Positions 21,009 to 32,224 of a stretch of 64,000 bases of DNA are shown here, piece after piece. Origin of the DNA: Sordariomycetes sp. S80-01Y (taxonomy: Eukaryota > Ascomycota > Sordariomycetes). Under the pieces are notes generated by a model. It made no database searches and was not told the DNA's origin. It was given only the letters and a program-made list of their open reading frames with translations. Where the stretch lies: contig JAXQJY010000028.1 in NCBI GenBank assembly GCA_037042185.1, positions 372,001 through 436,000 of the forward strand. The letters run 5' to 3'. Position numbers and translations under genes: made by a program. Position 1 is the first letter of the stretch. Every line of letters begins with the position of its first letter.

Positions 21009-24000
21009 AGTCGAGGTCGAAGAAGGGGGATTTCGAATTCCAAGCCTGAGCCCAGACTCGAAGCTAGAAGGAGAAAGGGCGGGCTCGCGGAGCTGAGCGT
21101 GGAGGGCGCGTGCAGGGCCTGCCGAGACCGTCTAGACTACTTGGGTTTGCCAGTGGTCACGCTGCCACGGTGCGAAACTAACGTCGGAATTGCGCTGGAG
21201 CGGCTGCTGCCCGTGTGCCAGTGCCAGTGCCGGTGTCGAATTGACGAGGCTGGTTTGGCGCTGGGCTTGGCGCTGTGGTGCCGTTTGCTGGGGGGGTCCA
21301 GGTTGGACTGGGAATGCCGGTCTTGATCGGTGACTGATGTCAATTCCTTCAGGCGACGGAGTGAACGGCGATAGTCGCAGTGGCCACCGAAGGCGACGTA
21401 CTCGAGACTCGAGGCGGACTTGATGAGTGATTGCGGTGCAGCGGAGTGCAGTGCAGGGCGCCAGCCGGACAGGGGTTTGTAGGTGATTCGGCCGATCGTC
21501 TTCGCAAGAGAAAGACAGAGACGGAGAGGGTATGGATGTGGATGTCCAAGAAATCGCGTTGAGCTGAACTGAGCCGAGCTGAGCCTCGCTTGTCTGGACT
21601 TGGCTTCGCCTCGGGAAGCGAAAGTAGGAGGGGATGAATTAGTGAAAGGCAAGCAGCCGCCGTGAGAAGTGCTGGAGGCAGGTGCGCGCTGAACTGAAGG
21701 AACCCAGGAACCTCAGTCTGAAGCAAGGGCGATGGATGGAGGGGTCAAGGTATCGACTGTTGCCAGAGCACTCAACTTCAGGTTCGTACGAGTACAGCAA
21801 CTTGAAGAGGCCAGGGAAACCAAAAGCCAAAAGCTGACAAAAGAGACATCAGGGACCGCACGCGAGGAGGGGCTGCTTTGTTTTAAAGCCTCTGATCTTC
21901 CAATGTTGCTCCTCCTCCATGTCCCTCGACTGCCAGCGGTGTTTCGGTCGTCGCAGCCAGCATCAGGTAGTGGAGACGGTACTTGTCGCTCCTCCAAAGT
22001 ACACGGCGGCGTCGCTGACCTTGGTCTCAGGTGGCCGTACCACTCCGGATCCCCATGTCTTCACTGGTCTTACGCCGACGCAACGATTATGAAAGGGGGC
22101 TCGAATACGGGGGACGTGACACAACTCCTGCTCCTCTCCTGAAGCGATGGTCTTCCTCAGAACGACCACCCACAGTCTGCAGCAGCGAACCATGTCCTCT
22201 GGATGGCTGTCATGGCACGACAGCCGTGGGGCCAGGGGCTGCCCATCATCAGGAGGGGGGGCGTCCTGTTAACCGCCGTTTCAGCACAGTGCTCGACCAA
22301 GAACGGATGCGCTACTGCAGACGAGAGATCTCACTGGCACCGGCGCTGGCGCTGGCACTGACCCAACAGCGCTGCCCGTCTCCGAGAATGTTGACGACCA
22401 GAGTCCGGCCGAGACAGCTATATCGCATATCCCCAGAGCATATCAACGGCGAACCTGCATCCCCTTGTTGTCGAGGAATGGTTCAACAAGATGCCGGGCA
22501 AGGTCTCGAAGCAACGCGCGCGCTGTTGCAAGGCTGAAACGTCAGTTTGCCTCTGCCAGTGGATCAAGTACGAAGTAGACACGCTTGGTACGGCATCGAC
22601 GCCAACTTGAACGGCATGTGGCATCATGCTCAAAGCTTTTCGAGAAGTGATACCAGCTCCAATTTTCAGACAATTCAGCTCTTAGCATTGATCGCCAATT
22701 GCTGTTGGCGTGCTGAGTTCACTGGCACCTGCGTCTACTTCACAGGATCCCAAATGTCTTGTCGCGACGGCCACGTTTATCCCACAAAGCCCAATAGGTG
22801 ACACGTCCCGTGTTGCGCCGTCAAATGCGCCACGCCCATCTGGCCCCTTTCTTTCTGTCACGGTTCATTTCTTCCTGGGCCCAACAGACTTGAGACGGTC
22901 TGTTTCCAAACAACAGCCAGTCGACACAAACGTCGGAATCCCCATGCTCGGTCTGAATCGCTCGGCACTTGTACGAAGCCCACGTCTTCAAATCGGTCCA
23001 ATCCGATCCCCGCCAATCTCCCACAGCGTCTGCTCCGGTTTGATTACTCCGTGCTGAGGATGCCCCACCGTCTCAACTTCAAAGTCCCTGAAGATCATCC
23101 GAGCAGCTAAACGCAGGCGACGGTCCCAAACTGATGGTTCTTCGCGCAGCACAGCATGAGCCTGATCAATTGATACGAGAATTATCGCGCGCGCCGGTGA
23201 TACGACTGACGGTGGACTTCCGGTTGCTTTCACGAGCGCGGCCTCACCTGATTTGTGCGACGTCGATACTTGCACCTTCAAGATGTCGGACTTTCGCCAA
23301 AGCTCTGACAGGGAGTGGGAGAGTCCCACTAGCGACAACCTTGAACGGATAGACTCAGTTCCGCTCGGGGGTGGTCGCCAGAAGAGCCTGAGTTCGGAAC
23401 CGCACAAACACCCATTGCGGCATGTTATTGCGCAGTGCATCCATCCATGATTCCACTATCGGGACAGTGCCAGTAACTTAGACGTCGCACTCAGGCGCTC
23501 ACTGTCGCGGTTGGCCCCCATATCTGGGCTTGCGTTAAGAACGGTGCCCAATGAATCGCGCTGGGAACTCACTGTTCCGGCGGCAACATGCATCTGATCT
23601 GGTGCAATCACAAAGGTAGATGTATAATCTTTTTCAACAATATTGCTCCATCTTCGTTGTCTGCGACGCGACACGGCCACTACAGGTTCTCACCGCTCAC
23701 TCAAGATTGACATCGATGTCCTTAAGTACTGACTCGTTCGGTGAGATCTTCCATTTGAGAAAAAAAAAGGCCTTGCTTGGCTCTTGGCCAACACTCAATG
23801 TCGAGCAGAGCGGCGTCTTCACCTGAGACGCCGTCTCAGGTTTTGCAGGGGCGAGAGACGATTATCGTCAGTGATTGGTCACCTCGCGTGTCAGAAAACT
23901 GAGCTGTGACTCGAGCCACCCCCCTCAGCACAATGCAAGCCCCTGCACCACCAAGCTTGGCGAGTTCAAGGCCGCTACTGCAGAAAACCTTCCTGCTTTA

Positions 24001-24620
24001 GGCATCACGACGTTGGTCCAGTGTTGGTCGTCCCAGCGCACCATGTGCAGGTGCAAGAGACTTCGGACGAACGACGACTACCTGACTGCCGGGTCTACGA
24101 CAAGCCTTGTCATATCTTCGAAGAGGTGTAATTGAGGATCAGTGCAATCTTCTGCTTGTACTTCAATCAAGCGTTACGATCTGCAAACTCTTGTGAGGAC
24201 GTGACCAAAACCACGACGAAGTGTGGACAGGTTCTTGGTAACAAGAGCCTTTTCAAGCCAAGCACGACACCTGAATGTAGGCCGCTTCAGACTGCTCGAA
24301 AAGAAATGTGACATTCTCGGGTTTCTCTGGTGCAGAGGGGTTGGGTTTTCGGAAGGGGTAGTCGTACAGCAAACGAGAAAGATGGCTTATGTCAGGTACA
24401 AACGCGGCTACGCTGTGGAGGGGCGCTGTAGCTTTCTGGAGTAGCGTTGTGGCTGATCGCGGAGCCTTGCCGCGCCACATCTCAAAATTTTGGGGAGGCT
24501 TTGCATAACACTCACTGAGAGTTCACCACATGCAGTAATAAACCTTCAACCAACTTCATCAACCGAAAAGACCGCGCCGACGAGTCGAGTAGTCGGACCT
24601 TCTCATTCTAAACAATCAAA
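21009..24620. other. Gene-free 3.6-kb region
   Basis: The left part is the promoter/leader of the minus-strand unknown gene and the right end the RPC19 promoter. In between are many short frames on both strands; the longest (22988-23440, minus) has no family features and biased composition. A perfect inverted repeat lies at 23821-23841 and an A-run at 23760-23768. No RNA gene was recognised. Confidence 0.5.
23821..23841. repeat. 21-bp perfect inverted repeat (10-bp arms, 1-bp centre)
   Basis: Left arm ACCTGAGACG, centre C, right arm CGTCTCAGGT. The arms are exact reverse complements. It could be a dimeric transcription-factor site or a cruciform-forming sequence. It lies about 0.8 kb upstream of RPC19 in noncoding DNA. 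Confidence 0.8.
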
Positions 24621-25222
24621 ATGCCTAGCCGAATGATGAAAGACGAAGCGTCCCAAGACACCAACATGGAAGATGCCCCGCCGTCCGCCCAGCCCGAGGA
24701 AGCGCAAGACGGAGCAGAGGTAGAGGCAGAGGAGGATGAGGAGGAGGAGGAGGTCGAGCCTCAGCGGGTGCGCATCGTGCGTTGGTTTCACCCCAATGAG
24801 GGAGTCAGCGGCTAACATCGACCAGTTGCCAGGATCAACGGACACTGCCGCTTCATTCGAATTCACTGATGAAGGTCACACTCTGGGCAACGCTCTGAGA
24901 TACATCATCATGAAAAAGTAAGCCTCGAATCCCGGTTTCAACGCCGAACATGGCTAATGATTTCTACAGCCCAGACGTCGAGTTCTGCGCCTACTCTATC
25001 CCCCATCCCTCTGAAGCCAAAATGAACATTCGGATTCAAACCTATGGTACGTTTCATCGATGGCGGCGGCCCTACTCCAGCAGCTGACAGTCTCCAGAGG
25101 GCAACGCAGTAGACGCGTTGAAGAAGGGCCTAGTGGACATCCAGGACGTCTGCGATGTTGTCGCTGATGAGTTCTGGACAAAACGCCAGGCATACAATCA
25201 AGAGCACGGCATCGACCGATAG
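24621..25222 (+). CDS. RPC19: RNA polymerases I and III common subunit AC19 (Rpc19)
   Basis: Four exons: 24621-24776, 24826-24917, 24970-25046 and 25098-25222 (149 aa); introns are 49, 52 and 51 nt with GCTAAC/GCTGAC branch sites. After an acidic Glu/Asp-rich tail (residues ~20-45) the family core reads [46 protein letters not shown] and [20 protein letters not shown], ending [10 protein letters not shown]. This is the RpoA-alpha/L-type dimerisation fold. Rpc19 pairs with Rpc40 to form the assembly platform of Pol I and Pol III, the counterpart of bacterial alpha. It converges with the NDUFA6 gene, the stop codons being about 140 bp apart. Confidence 0.95.
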
Positions 25223-25362
25223 AACCGATATGATCTGCTGCACTTGGAATCGAAAGCTTCACGTCTTGTAAGGGAGCATTTGAGATTTAACGGCGTTCAA
25301 GGAAAACTGTCGAGGGTCTAGACGATATATGTACAAAAAGACGCATTGCATTGATTCTTCCT

Positions 25363-25985
25363 CTAGTTCCGGCCCTGTCGTCCGTTAGTCTACCCTTGTA
25401 CCACGGCGCCAAAGTTTGAAACCTACCTCAAGGAAGCCCTGCATGAAAGAGCCTGGCATTCGCTTATCTCCTCGGAAGTTCTCCTCCTTGAAATACGACA
25501 TGACGTGCGTTGTCTGCTTCCAGAAGTTCATCATCTCCTACGCGGCATTAGTCCTCGCCCACTCTTCCCGCAAATCCTCCCAATGGTATTCGTGCAGGAG
25601 TCATACCTGGTACTCAGCGTGTGATTTGAATAGCAGCACGTCCGCGACGGGGAGCTTATTGACGTAGCGGTGACGCTCGAATTCCTGCCGTATCCGCGTC
25701 CGCATGACGGAGATGGGCATCGGCAGGTTGTACATCGTCTGCATCTCGGGAGCCTATTATCTCTATCAGTCAAATGCCCTTCCTCTCAAGCCTCCGGTAC
25801 TCCAATCGCATCGGTCGTAGGGAACGCACAGCTCGGATCCATTCGCGGTAGGAGGAGAGCACTCGACGCTTCGCATCCGCCCAACTGGTGGCTGTTTGTC
25901 ATTAGCAAGCGGCGTCGAGCGGCGGAGGGGAAGAAGTCTTACACTGCGCCGTCTTCTTCGCGAACTGTGTCGGCGTAATGGCCAT
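25363..25985 (-). CDS. Mitochondrial complex I LYR-motif subunit (NDUFA6 / B14; N. crassa 14.8-kDa type)
   Basis: Five minus-strand exons: 25985-25943, 25891-25830, 25753-25607, 25537-25427 and 25374-25363 (124 aa). Sequence in order: [33 protein letters not shown] (the LYR-type motif, here SYR), [58 protein letters not shown] and the end [12 protein letters not shown]. The match to the fungal NDUFA6 family is end to end. The protein is an accessory matrix-arm subunit of NADH:ubiquinone oxidoreductase that binds the acyl-carrier protein. The last exon is only 12 nt (Gly-Arg-Asn-stop). Exon 1 and 2 borders were set by choosing the GTAAGA donor and the AACAG acceptor, which restore phase. It is divergent from BUD31. 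Confidence 0.92.
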
Positions 25986-26280
25986 GGTGGGCGGTTCAAT
26001 GGGCTTGGGCAATGGCTGACGAGAGGTCGGTCGTCTCTAACGTTGGAGGTTGTTCGAGTCGGATGGAGCTTTGGAGGAGGGTCACGTGGTACGCCACAAC
26101 CAGCTCAGCGTGCGCCACAATCGCCCCACCATGACGGTTCAAGGCTGCGCGGGAGTCGGAATCTTCAACTTCTACGTCTTTGAACAGCTACAATCCGTCG
26201 TGAACAGTTGCGATTTGATCCTGTAGGATCCTCTTTATCTGAGCATTTACACGAAACATCAGCGCAACAATCTGTTCATC
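25986..26280. promoter_or_regulatory. Compact divergent promoter, NDUFA6 / BUD31
   Basis: Only 295 bp separate the two start codons. The left part contains CACGTG-like and CA-rich words (GTCACGTGG at about 26079-26087). No frame of its own looks coding. Confidence 0.5.
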
Positions 26281-26793
26281 ATGCCCGCCATCCGCCATGC
26301 TTCCAAGCGGAAGCCCCCACCAGAAGGCTTCAGCGACATCGAGAACGACCTTCTCATCTTCAGCAACAAGATGAAGGACGCGCAGAACAAGCCAGCGCCC
26401 TCGGGCCCGAAACATCAAGCACAGTGGGAGGTCTTCCAGATCGCGCACCAAAGGAGTCGATACGTATACGATCTATACTACGAGAAGGAGGCGATCAGCA
26501 AGCAGTTGTACGACTGGCTGCTGAAGAATGGGTACGCGGACGCGATGTTGATTGCGAAGTGGAAGAAGCAAGGCTATGAAAAGGTGGGTCTGTCCCTGGT
26601 GTATTCAAGAGGGAAGGCAATGTCGGGAACGGATTGCTAACTGGAGTAGTTGTGTTGTCTGAGGTGCATCCAGACGAAGGAGACAAACTTTAACAGCACG
26701 TGCATCTGTCGTGTGCCGAGGGCGCAGATCAAGGACGGGCAAGAGATACAATGCACTAGCTGCGGTTGCCGGGGATGCGCCTCGAGCGACTGA
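26281..26793 (+). CDS. BUD31: Pre-mRNA splicing factor Bud31 (G10/Cwf14)
   Basis: Exons 26281-26583 and 26650-26793 (148 aa), with a 66-nt intron (GTGGGT donor, GCTAAC branch, AGTAG acceptor). The family start is [15 protein letters not shown]; helical middle [19 protein letters not shown] and [20 protein letters not shown]; the C-terminal half holds the zinc-binding cysteines [19 protein letters not shown] and [13 protein letters not shown]. Length and motif order are typical of Bud31/G10, a core component of the spliceosomal Prp19-associated complex present in essentially all eukaryotes. It converges with the ZNF511-like gene. Confidence 0.96.
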
Positions 26794-26970
26794 ACGACCA
26801 TCAGAATGATCACGGACGGGCGAATAGCAAAGGAGTTTGGCGTTTGGGAACTTTTTGGCCAGAAGGTAGAAGAGCCTTTCTTTCGGACTAAATGGAGCTC
26901 TTTGCATCAGCATGCTAATCAGATCTTCATAGTCTGTGCAAGTCCCTCCCCCCAGCCCTTGTGATGACCC

Positions 26971-27767
26971 TCATCGTTTTGCGAAACCCTTTCTGCCTCG
27001 TCCGAACCGTATACTTGGCGGGACGAACTGGAGTGAGCTCATAGCTCCCGTCAGATCGTCCATATCTGCGTCTGGCCTCTCATCGCCCTTACCTTCACTT
27101 TCAGGGACCTTGGCTTCCCTGGTGTCATCTTGCCCGCGTTGTGAACTCGCGCTTTGCAGACTCTCTCTTCGCCCAGACACCTTGTTTTGAACTGACGCGG
27201 ATGACCTTCGACGACCATGTCCGCCTCCGCTTAGTAGTGATGTCCGCCCGTCGATACCCTTTTCAGTGACTGCGAAGAAGTAGTTCTTGGGATACATGTG
27301 CTTGTCAATCATGTGCATGCGCCGCTTCGGGGGCGTCAAACATTTGCGTTCGCAGCCTTCAACAAAACATGAGTACTGTGATGCGGTCAGGGAGTTGCTC
27401 CGACCATGTGTAGGGTTGGTGTCAAAAGACTCACAGTATGCTCGCCCTTTTCCCTCCTGATCACAGCCAGGGGATCGTGGCAATCCTCAAAATGAACACT
27501 CAACAGATGCTCCGATGGAAAGTTCTTCCGACACTCTAAACATCGGTTCGAGTGAGCTTTATTATAATGCGCCTCATAATCGCCGTAGCTCGTGAAGGTC
27601 AAGGTCTCCTTGTGAGGCGGTAGGGAGCATTTCATGACGGCTGCTTCGCTGTCGTCGACGGCGCTTAGCTCGGTGATTTTGGCGACGGGTGGGCGGATAT
27701 CGACGACGGGGGAGTCGTTTGAGGGATCGGAGTCTAGATCTTCTTCGGGCTCTCGTGAGCGCTTCAT
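26971..27767 (-). CDS. C2H2 zinc-finger protein, ZNF511-like
   Basis: Exons 27767-27435 and 27375-26971 (245 aa) with a 59-nt intron (GTGAGT donor, ACCG-type branch region, CACAG acceptor). It starts MKRSREPEEDLDSD. Three cysteine/histidine units are visible: MKCSLPPHK with a downstream H-x4-H, then CLECRKNFPSEHLLSVHFEDCH, and after the intron YSCFVEGCERKCLTPPKRRMHMIDKHMYP. The remainder is a basic/Ser-rich tail. The HMIDKHMYPKNYFF pattern is what I know from ZNF511 and its fungal relatives, whose molecular role is poorly known. Nuclear location is inferred. It is divergent from the Est1-like gene, about 1 kb apart. Confidence 0.8.
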
Positions 27768-28757
27768 CTTTGCGGTGTGAGTGAGTTCTTGAGGGGGTGG
27801 CTAACTATGATGCCAGGTTCTCCTCGCTGTACTGCTGTAGCTTCCTTCGTGAGTCAACTCCTAGAGTCTCTTTGCAAAGCGGCCTAGACAAAAGAGCTCC
27901 GTCTCAAGGTCGGGTCCTTGGCTCTTGGTGGTTGGTGGTTTGGATATGTTTTTTCTTCGTGGGGAACATTGAGACCTGGTTGGGTGCATCTGTTCACCGA
28001 CAGACTGCAGCAGACTTATTCCATGCTGCATAAGGTGAACAGTTAGGCGTAGTTTGTTTCTCGTGTGTTTGTGACCCGCAAACACATGTTCTCCACGACC
28101 GCCAATGATATCAGAAACTTGCGGCTACAGCGCCGGGGGTCTCAGTCCGGACTTTTTAAACAGGCGATCTTCCTGTGTCGACTCCGACGGCGGTACAGCT
28201 TGAGTCCCGGTGTAGATCAGGAATAATAAACTCTGACAGTAATAAGCGGGGATCGATTAGACCTAGACTAAGGTAGCCGGTCGGACACGGGCCACATGGG
28301 TCGAGACTGGAGGGACGTCAATCATTGAGTCACTCAGGCACAGCGGCGGCCTTGAGCCGAAGAAAAGCCATCCACCAGACTTTCTGCGTGCGAGGGGCTT
28401 CCTCCAACCCAACTGCACCTGTGCACTTCAGAAAGGCCTCAAGCCATCGTCACTTTTAATCTTCGCTTTTACCCTTCACTTCCCCCCCGCGAGGCGCGAA
28501 CCTACGGCGCCCACAAATGCTTTTCCATTCTTTAGCCTCTGCTGCTGCTCTGCCCCGATGTTACCGACTACAAATGCGCGACTCGCCCACCACACGTTCC
28601 GCGCAGCAACACCAAGTGATGGACTGCTTCACTTCTCGCAACTCGGCTGATCGATTGCATAAGTTATGATCCGATAGTCATTGCCTAGCTCAACCCGAAT
28701 CCGAACGACCACAGTCACCAACCGCACAACGTTGCGAACCGGAATCCGAAGGGGAAA
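27768..28757. promoter_or_regulatory. Divergent promoter region, ZNF511-like / Est1-like
   Basis: 990 bp with no protein-like frame. The right 350 bp are C/T-rich, typical of a transcription start and leader. Confidence 0.45.
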
Positions 28758-31707
28758 ATGGCTGCCAATTCAGCCACCCCGGCTCCCACGGCCAGCGCTC
28801 ACGAGGAGGCTAAGAATGCCTGGCAGTACTTCAGCCCGTCCGCGCGGACTGGCCAAAGCTGACTTATACTTTCCAGGTATACCCGCAAGGAGCGTCAGAA
28901 CCTCACACGCCAGATCAACAAGGCTCGGGAGAACACTAGCGGAACGGATTTAAGCCAATTCGATCGTATCGACGAGAGCATCACCCGGCTCCGACTTAAC
29001 TGTGTGTCGGTCATCTTCATCGACTTCGAATATGCACTCCGCGAGAACGTAGAAGAGCTCCTCTGGCAGTCTCATGTCGACGTCAACAACCAATTCCGCC
29101 GCACGCTGGACAGGTTGCGCCCTGAGAACCGACCGGTAGAGAAGCGCAAGGTCGAGGCCAAGCAGGGTCACTTCTTGCGCATCTCGCAGAAGTTTTACAA
29201 GGGCTTCATCACACAATTCTCGCGCTGTTATAAGATCCCTGGGCTCCTGCGTGTTGCAAAGGAGATCGATGCCGAGGGTACAACTGACAACTCTGTCAGC
29301 CCTTCGCCCGAGGTGGCGGAGAAGGTATTGTCATCTGTTCACATGACCTTGATTCGCCTAGGTGATCTGGGTCGATACAGAGTGGATGCAAAGAGCAACA
29401 AGTCTTATGGGTCCGCCCTAGTCTGCTACAGCCTTGCGCACGACTTGGTCCCCGACTCCGGATATGCATTCCACCAGATGGCCATCATCAATGTCAAGGA
29501 AGAGAACCACCTGGAGATTGTGTACAACTTCTATCGCTCCCTCGCCGTCAAAGAGCCTCATCCTGCTGCGAAGGAGAACCTCGAAAAGAAGTTTGACGGC
29601 TTGCTTAGTTCGAAAGCCACGAAAAAGAGCAAAACCGCTCCCACGCCCAGCGAGGCGCTGATTTTGTGGTTCGTCAAGCTCCATGCCGTTTTCTACAAGG
29701 GCAAACCCCTGGATGACAACCACTCAGCGCTGGAGCGAGAGGTGATGCACCGGCTGTCGATCGCCGTCAAGGACCCTACCTTTGGCGTGCTCATGCTCAG
29801 GATGGCGCTCATCAACATATCTGCATCATACATCGCCTTTACTAAGCATAATGGTAAGTTTTCAACTACAGCGCGCAGCAACCGGAGCTAATCATCTCCT
29901 AGAATCACCCAGCGAGCAAACAGCCAACTTTTACAAGTACACACTCCACTTCAATTCTCGCTTCATTCACCAAATTTGCGAGGCTATTGGTAACGACGCT
30001 AGAGAGGCTTCGATGAAGCCCCCTGCTGAATACCAGAATGGGGACGATTCCAAAGCCTCTATTACAGAAGCGCTTCTCCCTGTTCTCCGTATTTACAGCA
30101 TGTGGATAGCTTCCCAATGGTCGGAGCTATTCACCTCGACAAGCTCTCCTAGCAATGTTGTTCCTCACATGACCCGAAGTCTGGCGAATGCCTTGACCAT
30201 TTTCTGCGCCGAGATCCACGACGCCGGGACAGAGGGGCTTTCTGGCAGCCCATATCTTCTGCCCGAGGATCGCGAGATACGTGGGCTTGTTCCCCTCAGA
30301 GAGGATCATGTTCCAAAAGCTGCACAGGGATACGCTTTGGATGATGGAACGCTGAAGCCTTACATGTCGGGACCCGAGCGCTGGCCTACATTCCGCGAGA
30401 TGGCTGGTCGCAAACTTGACATTCTGCGTTGCGCGTACTATCTGAGCGGACAGCATGCTTTGCCCCTCAAAATTTCACAAAAAGGGGAGGAGATTAGCTT
30501 TCATCATCAAGATGATCTGCAGTCTGTTGCAACCCCTAAGGCTCGCATGGCGGAGCCTACCGCGGCAGTGTCACCTCGGCGCAATGGCACCGACTCTGTC
30601 ACCACACCACCTCGGGCGACGGCACAAGCGAATGTCCAGCCAGCCACAGCAGCGCACCGCCCTCAGCAGCACCTCGCTCCTGCCAATGCCTACCAGGCGC
30701 AAGAGATGGAGCAGACGCATGCGACGGTCGTCGATATGCTCTCACCATTCCTTGATAGCCCTCCAACCAACGCTGAGCGCACCAGGCAGTCGCCTGGGGA
30801 GCCTTCCTATGGCATGCATTCTAACACGGCTCATGAGCTTGCCCAGGAGCTTCTCCAGTCGTTCGAGGGCAATCAAGAATCGGCTCCTTACTACGCCTCG
30901 GTGTCTCCCGGTAACATTGCGGCGTCTCCTTACGGCCTTTACTTCAACCCGGCATCACCTAAAGCCCAAAACTCCATGGCCACACCGCAGCCTGCGCAGA
31001 AAGAACCGATTGGAAGCCATCGTCGTAATAATTCATCGCGCTCGATCCCCGCGACTCCAGGTCGCGAAGTTTTCGATCAGCAGCCGCGCATGATTACCCC
31101 TACCCGCCAGCCCAAAGTCCCGACACCAGGTGCAGTTGGCTTCACGGCTGGAACCCCTAACGGAGGCAAGTCACGCTTGCCGCGTCGATCCGCCCCAAGC
31201 CAATGGCCTCAGAATAGCCAGGTGTCTGCAGAGCCACGGGTGCGTGGGACAGAACAGAGTATGCCGCCGCCAGCAAGCAATCTCTTTTCATCCGGAACTT
31301 CCGCCTTCTCGAACATGAGCAGCGTCTACCAGGGCACGCCCGTGAACGGACTACAATACGACTTACCTGCCCGTGGCAACGGCCCGCAGCAGCAGGCCAC
31401 GCAGTCTCCTAGTTCTGCCTATCCCATGTACGGCCAACGTGGCTACTCCGGAACGCCGAATGGAGTCACGCAGCAGCCGAACCCCGGCTATCCGAGATAC
31501 GGTGGCTTGGGGAATCCCTCCCTGCAGGGCACGCCTCAGAGTCCTGCTTCACCGTGGGCCATGTACGGCAATAACTCAGTCAATAGCTATTCGCAGGCTG
31601 CAAATGGTCAGCCTAGTGCCAGTCGATCTTATCGAGCAAACACAAACAACAGTACCTCGAGCTACGATGCGCGAATCTTTGAGGCCGCTATGCGGGGCAA
31701 CAAGTAG
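28758..31707 (+). CDS. Est1/Ebs1/SMG7-like protein (telomerase or NMD factor)
   Basis: Exons 28758-28825, 28877-29853 and 29903-31707 (949 aa); introns are 51 and 49 nt. The N-terminal ~170 residues contain the Est1 14-3-3-like/TPR region (LRENVEELLWQSHVDVNN, FLRISQKFYKGFITQFSRCY). This is followed by the EST1 DNA/RNA-binding domain pattern: MTLIRLGDLGRYRV, YGSALVCYSLAHDLVPDSG, FHQMAIINVKEENHLEIVY, NFYRSLAVKEPHPAAKENL. The last ~370 residues are Gln/Ser/Pro/Gly/Tyr-rich and look disordered, with many TP/SP sites. Family members either recruit telomerase (Est1) or act with Upf1 in nonsense-mediated decay (Ebs1, SMG7). The long disordered C-terminus and missing PIN domain fit Ebs1/SMG7 better than SMG6. 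Which function dominates cannot be told from sequence. Confidence 0.85.
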
Positions 31708-32224
31708 ACGTGATCAGCAATATCTCTGATTTGCTGTGTCTAGCTTGGCAAGGCACGACTACTCAGTCGCAATCTGCACATGCCCCGCGTCACTGAAACG
31801 TGAGCATAGCTGAGAACGAGCCTGAAGTTCCGTGCGCTTGCTCCCTTGGTGACTTCATATACTGCAGTGTACCGCGATGGCAGTGCCCTGGGTTGGGTAT
31901 ATCACGCTTAGGAGCCATGACCGGAAGCAACGATCTTCGTTGACTGAGATGTACTGGTGGAGATGCATCACATGCAAGTGCGGAGCCGTGCCGCACATTG
32001 AAGGAATGGTCAAATTCTCGATCTATTCGTCACTGATTGCTTCATTAAATCGGTGCATCGTGGAGGATGCGAGGACCGCTATGCAAGAAAAGCCACTACC
32101 CAGAGGCTTCGAGGATGTAAAAACGCCGTTGTTGAAACCCTTTCCCTTTTCTGTAATCCCTTCGTCCCTCGACGCCTCGCCGCTTCATATCGGCGGATTA
32201 GGTAGTGTGGTTCGCACGTGGCGC
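31708..32224. other. Convergent 3' flanks (Est1-like / adenosine kinase)
   Basis: 517 bp of unremarkable sequence between two converging genes; nothing coding is recognised. Confidence 0.5.

Noticed and set aside
22988-23440. 150-codon minus-strand frame in the gene-free region
   Set aside because: No family features, no splice context, and ordinary length for chance in GC-rich fungal DNA.
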